DNA from: Gnetum montanum
Lineage: Eukaryota; Streptophyta; Gnetopsida; Gnetales; Gnetaceae
Assembly: GCA_015680685.1 (NCBI GenBank)
Contig: MNCI01011336.1
Coordinates: forward strand, 228,855 to 292,854
Direction of reading: 5' to 3'
DNA: 64,000 nucleotides
Below the pieces are notes generated by a model. It ran no database searches. It saw only the letters and a list, made by a program, of their open reading frames with translations, and had not been told where the DNA came from. Positions 56,636 to 64,000 of this stretch are shown here, piece by piece. A program made the translations under genes and the position numbers. Every line of letters begins with the position of its first letter. Position 1 is the stretch's first letter.

Positions 56636-57790
56636 TCACTAGACTTGCTTCTTTGCCTATACCTATCCTTGATGTAAAAACCCTTGTCTAATTTTCACAA
56701 CATCCAATCACCAATGTTGTGTGTTGTTTTTAGAAGATACCCTAGCAAGTCATTATCTCTTATAACTGTTGTGTGTTGCTTTGGAGGAATGCCCTAACAT
56801 TTGCAAAATTTGAAAAAGAATTCATCCATGAGATTTGGTAACTCTTTCTTTCATATCCAAGTTTGGGACCAAAGTTGGTGAAGTTTATCAAAAAGCTTTA
56901 TCTATAAGATATTTCATATGTAAGTAGCAACATGTATTCATCTATGAATTTGTTTGAGTTCCTCCTTAAAATCAAAAGGATCTTAGTTAATGTAAATATA
57001 AAGTTTGAACTTCAAAATCATTAAGGGTATTATTTAGAATTTGAAATCATATACAATAGAACCAAGAAAAAATGTGAAACAATGGTCATTAATTAAAATA
57101 ATATTATTTTATTGGTATAGAAAATAAAAATCATTAGCCAAGTAGCAAATGTAAAATTATTTGAAGCATTATTTAATTATGAAAGTTTAATTTGCAATTT
57201 TGCAACCATAATAAAGAGGTGCTAGCCATAGGTCATTTGGCATGCTTGTAAAATGCTTTTTTGTTCTTGGAAAATGCTCTTTGTCCTTGTGTTCCTAAAG
57301 ATTTAGGGGAAAAAAGCTAAAAGTTAAATGTTGGAAATGTTATTAAGCTCTAGTTCTTATGCTTAGCTCATTAGTCTGTTATATACTTATAATAACGGAA
57401 CTTTTGAGTTCTTTATATCCATGATATTTTTGTTGTGTTAGAGCAGCACAATAAGATCGTCTTTCAAATGTTCCCACGATTTGAATAATCTTCCATTATC
57501 ATCAATATGTTCTACAAATAGTATAAGTAGATGGAAGGAGTAATGCATGATACTGTATTTAGAATAAATGCCAATGCTAGGCAGAGGCTGAGGTAGCAAG
57601 GAGGTAGCCTCTGGAGGAAGAGCAAGCCAGCGACGACCCTGCCATTCATTTATTATTTATTTAGACACATGGGAATGATGCATGTGGTGGTGGTGGGGTG
57701 GGGAATTGAAAATGGAAGGGCAAGGAAAATGCAAGAGCAAGAGCTAAATAAGTGCTAAGTAATTGATCTGCAAAATTCAAGTGAAATTAA
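56636..57790. other. Duplicated spacer and 3' UTR of the thaumatin gene
   Basis: It matches 20.98-22.24 kb, including the aggtagc and gtggtggtgg blocks before the stop codon. No gene. Confidence 0.65.
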
Positions 57791-57907
57791 TTAACCGCAC
57801 AAGGAGATGCGGTAGTTACCATTGAAGGGGCAGGTGAAGGTGGAGGAAGTATCATCCATGGCGTAGGTATAAGCCTGGTGGCATTGGCCTTGAAGAATCA
57901 GCCGTAA
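57791..57907 (-). pseudogene. Thaumatin-like 3' fragment
   Basis: The stop codon is at 57793-57791. About 36 codons of the C-terminus remain ([21 protein letters not shown]). A 1-bp deletion in the aaggccaatgcc part shifts the frame relative to the intact gene, and similarity ends near 57907. The rest of the gene, including exon 1, is absent. Confidence 0.85.
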
Positions 57908-60080
57908 ATGCCAATACTTGTGTATTTTGTGTTGACTAGATTTTTCTATGTATTATGATTAAATGTTTAAATACTTTATGTATAAGAAATATGCTTTAAA
58001 ATACATGTTGGGAATGTTTTAAAATAATAATAATAATAAATATAAGCAAAAAGAAAATATTTCGTATTCTATTTCAACAAAGATTTGAGAAGCAAAAGAA
58101 AAACAGAGGACAATACTCTAAGATGTGCATCAAGAGCTGAAATAGGTATGTTGAGATGTATATGATTTTAAAAAAAATGCAAAAGAATGTTCATTATTAA
58201 GGAACTTGGCCTATGAATCAAGTTGGAGGAACCTAAGCCATGAATTAGGGATATTGTGTGCAAATGTAGTAGCTTTATATTTTATTTTATTTTATTTTAC
58301 TCTAAAGTATAAGTATCCTCTCCATGGTTGTAGAAAGGTCATGTGATGACCTTTCAATGCTCATAAGACAATGGGAAAATTCACATCACTAATGATCTAT
58401 AAAGGAGGGTGCCTTATTTGATTATGTATCCTGAACTACCCTTATCATGAGTCTATTTTGAAAACTCTTTCCTTACATCTTATGATAATTCGAAATGATA
58501 AAGAGCTAGATATTATGCTGGAAGGTTTTGTAATTATCAAGAGGAATTGAACCTAAGATCTAGCAAAATTTGAATTTTGAAATATCAAAAAATTGTTGAT
58601 TTAGGAATTGCTCTGGCAACTTGTGAATATACATATTTTATTGATTGTGATCACGAAGAAAATTAAACTCATGACTCATTACTAGGAAAAAAAATAGAGA
58701 ACTCTAAAAGGAAAGAAAAGAAAACAAACACTTCCTAAGAAAGAGTCAGTTACAAGAAACCATCCATTATCTTGTATTCCACCTACAAATAGGGAGAGGA
58801 GGAGAGGGAAAAAACACACAAGGAAAAAATAGTTGAGCAGGACAAAAAATAAAAAATAAAATAAAAAAATGGATACAGTAGCAGGGAGTGTGGCTGGGAA
58901 GGAAGAGAAGAATATGGCTACTACAGAAGATAGTAAGGAGAAAAAAAAACACATGCTACATAGCAATCCAATATTTTGATAATTCCTCCTAGTAAGAAAG
59001 ATATCTAATCAAGGTGGTAAAAGGATCCATCTCTGTTATTTTTGATAATGGCCAACAAGAGCTAATTTTCTCAAACTTCTCTGTTCTTGCATTCCTAACT
59101 GCCTTCACAATGCTTGTATGAAATTACCAAGATTGTTGTTGTAAGATTAGATTGTTGAAACATTTATTACTTTTTTTTCTGTGATCTCTTCATCCATCTC
59201 TGTACTCTCACACCGAAATGACTTGGATGAGAGTTGTTTCCGTAATGATTTAGAAACACCCATAACAATTTGGGGCATTTTTGACAAAAGATTACCAACA
59301 GGGACCAAGGATTCTTAATATGAGGATTAGTACTGCCAGCTGAAAGTGAGAGTATTCTTGGGGCTATTGATAATTGTGAATGTTTTAAAATTGTTGAATT
59401 CTTGGGTTTTGGTTGAAATTTGGTTAATGAACCCTCCCCCTTTGAATGCATAAATCTTGGATCTGAATCCTAAATTATATTTTTTTCCTATACCTTCTCA
59501 AGTCTAATTTTGATATCTTTCTATAAGTTGATGGAGTGGGGGAAAACCTAGGATGTTGATTTATGGTTGTGATCTATCTATTCTCTACTCTTGAACATAT
59601 GAATTTCCTAATTAAATGTTTAATGGTAAAATAGTTACAAGAGTTAAATTCAAATGATCTTGTTTTGTGTGTTGCTGGAAATTATAAAATATTATTATGT
59701 AATTGAAAAAATCTAAAATTATTAATTTATCTTCCTTTATGGTCATTTCTTTGGTTTACAAATGTGTCAATGATCATGATTAGATATTTCTTCTTAGGTT
59801 AAAAGAAAAAAAGTTTGATTTTTTATAATCTAATGAATCTTGCATATATATTTTACTATGGCTATTTCATTTTGAAGTTATCTCTAAATTTTTAAATTTA
59901 ATATTGATTGACCTATTTCAGAGCTAAATCTAGGCATTGTTGATTTTGTTTTAATTTATAGGTTAATGTTAGTTTAATTGATGTAGAAAAAAAGCTACTT
60001 GGACATTTTCTTCTTTCAACTAGCTTTCTTTTTGGAGGGCTTCAAGTGTTAGCTCATGCTCCCTATGAATGGGTATTACA
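57908..60080. other. AT-rich stretch probably including the 5' LTR of the chromovirus-like element
   Basis: There is no gene. A 5' LTR is expected to end at 60080 (ttaca before the PBS), but its start cannot be fixed without the 3' LTR, which is outside the window. The minus frame 58682-58966 is low-complexity Phe/Leu-rich and not supported. Confidence 0.45.
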
Positions 60081-60083
60081 ATT

Positions 60084-60099
60084 TGGTATTAGAGAGCTA
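60084..60099 (+). other. Primer binding site (tRNA-Met type) of the right-end element
   Basis: tggtattagagagcta resembles TGGTATCAGAGC, complementary to initiator tRNA-Met. It lies about 220 bp before gag. Confidence 0.55.
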
Positions 60100-60304
60100 C
60101 GTTTGGCTTTCTTTTACTTTCCTTCAAACCTCTTATGAAATCTGAATTTGTGCATTGTTTGATGTGGTGTTGCTCTATCTTCCATATGCCTAAATTGAGA
60201 AGAAATTACTTCAGTGTTGATTTGGAATACTTTATCATGGCAACTAAAGCATAACTTTCAAAGTGTGTACAAGCCTTTGAATAGTAAGTACAATGAAGAC
60301 TTAC

Positions 60305-61330
60305 ATGAGGAATAAGCATGATGCCAGTTCTAACAACCAAGAGAATAAGCATCCTCAACATTGGCAAGAGGCCTTTGTAGCACTTTCCCATTCTGTCACT
60401 TTGCTTACTAAAACTATACAACAAAATATATAGCCAATAATATAGAATCAAGTTACAAGAATAATGGGGTTGTCAAGTTACACGAATTTCTGAAGTGCAA
60501 GACACAATCATTTGATGGAGTTTCAAGTAGAGAGCAAGCTAAATCTTGGCTATTTAGGATGAATGATTTGTTTTAACTATTACATACAAATGCTAGAGAA
60601 AGAATTCTTTTTGCAACTCATGTTTTGATAGGTGATGCTGCCAATTGGTGGAGAACTAAAAAGTAAAACTTCATAATGAAGGTGTTGAATGAAATGAATT
60701 TGTACAATTGTTTAGAACAATATATATTTCAAAAACACATGTGGAACAAAAAAAATGGGAATACTTGCACCTATAACAAGGGTCCAAGAATGTGGTTGAA
60801 TATGAACATGAGTGTGTTAATTTGATGATGTATACACCAAAAATTCTAGAATACATGAGAATTAGAAACTTTATCAATGGCTTGCATCATTCAGCCTAAG
60901 AAAAAGTTAATTTGTTCGAGTTCGATAACTTATCAATAGTTATTAATAAAGCTAAACTTGTGGAAGCTGAATTCATTAGGAAGAGTGAATTACTATTAAC
61001 AAACTAGAAAGGAATTGATGCCATGGGAAAATCAAAAAGTAAGGACAAATTTAATAGAAAAAATTTTGATAAATCCATCATTGTATCTCAAAAATCTAGG
61101 CAACAATTTAAAGCACCAAGAAGTCAAGGATTAGATGGAAAATAATTTAATGAAAGAAATCAAATGGGAATGATGCAAAGTGAAGGATCAACTCTTATAG
61201 GACCAATGGAGGGTTTTTGGACATGTGGAGGAGTCCATTTTTAGGCTCAATGCCCACAAAAAATGGCTCTTGAAGGAAAAGGATAGACATCTCCAACCAC
61301 TGGCTAGCAAACTTGTCACCAATTATATGC
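60305..61330 (+). pseudogene. gag of a chromovirus-like Ty3 element
   Basis: It begins MRNKHDASSNNQENKHPQHW at 60305, frame-shifts, then shows a capsid core (KLHEFLKCKTQSFDG, ATHVLIGDAANWWRTKK near 60610). A knuckle remnant FWTCGGVHF-AQCPQK lies near 61210, in which the first Cys is replaced by Phe and a stop replaces Gln. Not functional. Confidence 0.7.
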
Positions 61331-61352
61331 TATAACAAATGTTCCAGCAAGA

Positions 61353-61583
61353 GTGCAATATCAAGCATCAGTCCAGGAAATAATAGGTATAATTCATTCT
61401 CAATTTGTTACCATCCTTTTTGATAGTGGATCAACAAATTCATTTATATCAGATTCTTTGGTTAAAAGAATAGGGAGTAAAATTCATCTCTTACCATATA
61501 TGGAAAAAGTGGAATCAGCTTTAGGTGACCATAAAGCCTTAGAATATTTTGTGCCTAGTTGTGAGATAAAAATCATGAATTAG
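61353..61583 (+). pseudogene. Aspartic protease of the chromovirus-like element
   Basis: ILFDSGSTNSFISDSLVKRIG carries the DSG active site and the following hydrophobic strand. It ends at a stop after EIKIMN. The region to 61890 continues the pre-RT linker with stops. Confidence 0.75.
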
Positions 61584-61859
61584 CCTTATGTTATGGAATT
61601 TCTTGTTATGAATTTGGGATCATAAAATGTGGTTTTGGGTATGGACTCATTGGTGAAAAATAAGGCAAAAATTGATTATGGACAGAATTGCATAGAAATT
61701 AACAATGGAGAAATAAATCAAAATTTTTTTTGTCAACCTTAGGATTGCTCAAGAAACATTATTTCTACAAAAAAAATGGTGCAAGAAATGCAAACAACAA
61801 AAGAAAACAAATTTGATTCAATTATATGCAACTAACAATGATAATGATTGCCAATAGGA

Positions 61860-63250
61860 GAAAACACCGTTGGACTATCTAGTTGTAGATGAATTCAAAG
61901 ATGTGTTTATTAATGAGTTACCAGGTATGCCACCAAAAAGAAAGGTAGAGTTTGGTATTGAAATTCTTCCAGGAAGTGCTCCAGCTTCAAAGGAACCATA
62001 TAGAATGTCACTAGCCAAGATGCATGAGTGAAAAACCCAACTTGAAGACCTATTGAAGAAGGAATTCATTAGGCCTAGTGTGTCACCATGGGGAGAACTA
62101 GTTTTATTTATCAAGAAGAAAGATCAAACCTTATGGCTATGCATTGATTATCGACAACTAAACAAGGTAACCATTGAGAATAAATGTTCTCTTCTAGGAA
62201 TTAATGACCCTTTTGATTAGCTAAAATAGGCAAAGGTATTTTCAAAAATTAATTTAAAGTTAAGATATTACCAACTAAGAATCAAAAAAGAAGACATTTC
62301 AAAAATAGCCTTTTGAATAAGGTATGGACATTATGAATTTACTATTATGCCTTTTGATCTAACTAATGCTCCAGTTGCCTTTATGAGCATGATGAATCAG
62401 ATTTTTTTAGCCATTTTTGGACTAGTTTTTATTAGTGTTTATAGATGATATTTTAATATATTCTAAGACAGTTGAGGAACATGAGTAGCACCTAAGGACA
62501 ATCCTACAAACCCTTAGGATACATAAGTTATATGCAAGTAAGAGCAAGTGTGCATTTTGACAATATGAAATAAGGTTTCTTAGTCATGTCTTATTAGACA
62601 AAGGGTTACCCATTGATCTAGATAAAATTGATGTAATAATTAGTTAGCCTTAGCCTAAGAATGTTATAGAGGTTAGAAATTTCTTAGGGTTAGCAGGCTA
62701 CTATTGTATGTTTGTAAAAGATTTCTTAAAAATTTCAGCCCCTTTGACATCATTACTAAATAAGAATAATTAGTTCCAATGGTTAGAGAAATGTACTTTG
62801 GCTTTCCAATAGCTGAAAGAATTATTAACGTCAGCTTCTATATTAATCATGCCTTTAGAAAATGTTTAGTTTGATGGATATACAGATGCCTTCAATGAGG
62901 GATTAGGCTATGTTTTAATGCAACAAAAATAGGTAGTTGCTTATGGATCAAGACAATTAAAACCTCATAAACAAAATTACCCAGTGCATGATTTGAAACT
63001 TGCAACAATGGTCTATGCTCTACAAATATGGAGACATTATTTGTATGGAAATAAATTTAGAGTATGGTTAGATCATCAATGTTTGAAATACATTTGCACC
63101 CAACCTAATTTAAACATGAGGCAAAGATGTTGGTTAGAATTCTTGTGTGATTACGATTTTGAGCTCCTTTATCATGAGGGTAGAGGAAATAAGGTGGTAA
63201 ATGCTCTTAGCCAAAGGAGGTATGTTAAGAGAACATTTTTACTTTAGAGT
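61860..63250 (+). pseudogene. Reverse transcriptase and RNase H of the chromovirus-like element
   Basis: RT blocks are [41 protein letters not shown], and the catalytic FIDD at 62438-62449, which lies in a frame shifted from the preceding block. RNase H contains TDAFNEGLGYVL, HDLKLATMVYALQIWRHYL and VWLDHQCLKY, and ends NKVVNALSQRR. Two acidic positions are altered (Glu to Lys in HDLKLA, Asp to Asn in VVNALS), each a single G-to-A change. Confidence 0.8.
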
Positions 63251-63389
63251 AAAATTATTTATTTGATTAGAAAGGAACTAGAAAATGATAAGTTCTTTGC
63301 TAAGAAAGTTGAAAAGAGGAACCTAGGTCAATTGGAAAATGGATTTAAAATTACTACTGATGGTTTGCTACTTTCCTAAGATCATTTAT

Positions 63390-64000
63390 ATGTTCCAACC
63401 AATGTAGAACTTAGAAATTTGGTAATGCAAGAACACCATAAAATAGTTTATACAAGTCATCCAAGGACAACAAAAATGCTACATGGAATCAAAGAATAAT
63501 TTTGGTGGCCTAGAATGAAAAACGATGTTGTTGAGTTTATGGCAAGGTGTTTCACATGTTAGCAAGTTAAGGCTAAACATCAAGTACTATCAGGTCTTTT
63601 ACAACCACGCAATATTCCAGAATGGAAATGGAATGAGATTGTAATAGGTTTTATTGTTGGGTTACCTAAAGTTCTTGGAGGATATGATTCCATAATGGTG
63701 GTAGTTGATAGGTTGCCAAAGTCAACAAACTTCATCAAAGTGAAATCAAATTATGATGCTAGAAAGATTATGAAAATTTATATTCAAGAAATAGTTAGAT
63801 TGCATGGCAAACCTAAGAAAATCATTTTAGGCAAGGATCCCAAGTTTACATCTCATTTTTGGAAAGTTATCCAATAAGCTCTTATAACAAAACAAAATTT
63901 TAGCATAGCCTATCATCCACAAATTGATGGTGAAGTTAAAAAAAAAATTAGGTGGTAGAAGATCTTTTAAGAACTAATGTATTGGATTATCATAAAACTT
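63390..64000 (+). pseudogene. Integrase of the chromovirus-like element (cut by window end)
   Basis: The zinc-binding part (HHKIVYTSHPRTTKMLHG, CFTC) is followed by MVVVDRLPKSTNFIKV and EIVRLHGKPKKIILGKDPKF. Catalytic positions look altered: the first Asp region reads IVIGFIVGLP, the second IILGKDP, and the third has KKKI where Glu is expected. The C-terminus, chromodomain and 3' LTR are beyond 64000. Confidence 0.75.

Larger units (their letters stand above)
52250..57907. repeat. Segmental duplication, unit 2
   Basis: This is the direct-orientation partner of 15452-22355, with the same order of Athila-like fragments, LTR, LINE fragment, spacer and thaumatin 3' end. It differs by the 52535 deletion and many point changes. 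Its right edge lies 117 bp into the thaumatin coding sequence. Confidence 0.85.

Noticed and set aside
58682-58966. 94-residue Phe/Leu-rich minus frame that looks like a membrane protein
   Set aside because: It is the complement of a low-complexity A-rich stretch; the overlapping frame at 58767-58952 looks equally hydrophobic.

Overview
This 64 kb window looks like gymnosperm nuclear DNA, probably a conifer. It is AT-rich and intron-containing, filled with old nested LTR retrotransposons, and carries one recognisable host gene: a 16-cysteine thaumatin-like (PR-5) protein of the size seen in Cupressaceae pollen-allergen relatives. Beside that gene is an endogenous pararetrovirus of caulimovirid type. 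No bacterial features are present, and most open frames are fragments of decayed elements.

Layout, left to right. (1) 0.4-6.1 kb: two copies of an unassigned third retrotransposon ORF (called ORF2 here) on opposite strands, with a + strand LTR between them. (2) 6.1-11.6 kb: element P (+), with 5' LTR, tRNA-Asp-type PBS, gag with a Pro/Gln/Tyr-rich tail, then a Tat/Ogre-type reverse transcriptase with two RNase H domains, and an array of about 18 units of 30 bp. (3) 11.6-15.45 kb: non-coding, with a cluster of near-perfect palindromes. (4) 15.45-22.35 kb: segmental duplication unit 1, holding an Athila-like element (-; called M1), an RTE-type LINE fragment and the 3' end of the thaumatin gene. 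(5) 22.24-24.03 kb: the thaumatin-like gene (-), two exons. (6) 24.145-33.59 kb: pararetrovirus in three alternating blocks (-,+,-), with promoter, PBS, movement protein, gag/coat, protease, RT, RNase H and a tryptophan-rich ORF of unknown function. (7) 34.87-43.5 kb: element N, an LTR-complete non-autonomous element with gag and ORF2 but no pol. (8) 44.0-55.95 kb: an LTR, ORF2 (-) and an Athila-like gag-pol (-; called M2). (9) 52.25-57.9 kb: unit 2 of the segmental duplication, ending in a broken thaumatin fragment. (10) 60.08-64 kb: a chromovirus-like Ty3 element (+), cut by the window end.

Main biological points. Elements P, M and N share LTR style (TGATGA start, tRNA-Asp PBS) and a gag with the same unusual tail, but P and M carry different pol lineages, so the family looks modular or chimeric. 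Where the upstream region of ORF2 is visible (N and M2), an LTR-like promoter core resembling the LTR of that same element lies 400-550 bp ahead of it. In the pararetrovirus, one block junction falls exactly at the primer binding site, and the array leaves only about 110 bp between viral DNA and the TATA box of the defence gene. Stop codons and lost catalytic residues are mostly explained by C-to-T or G-to-A changes, as expected for methylated, silenced repeats. All repeat genes here appear non-functional; the thaumatin-like gene appears intact.
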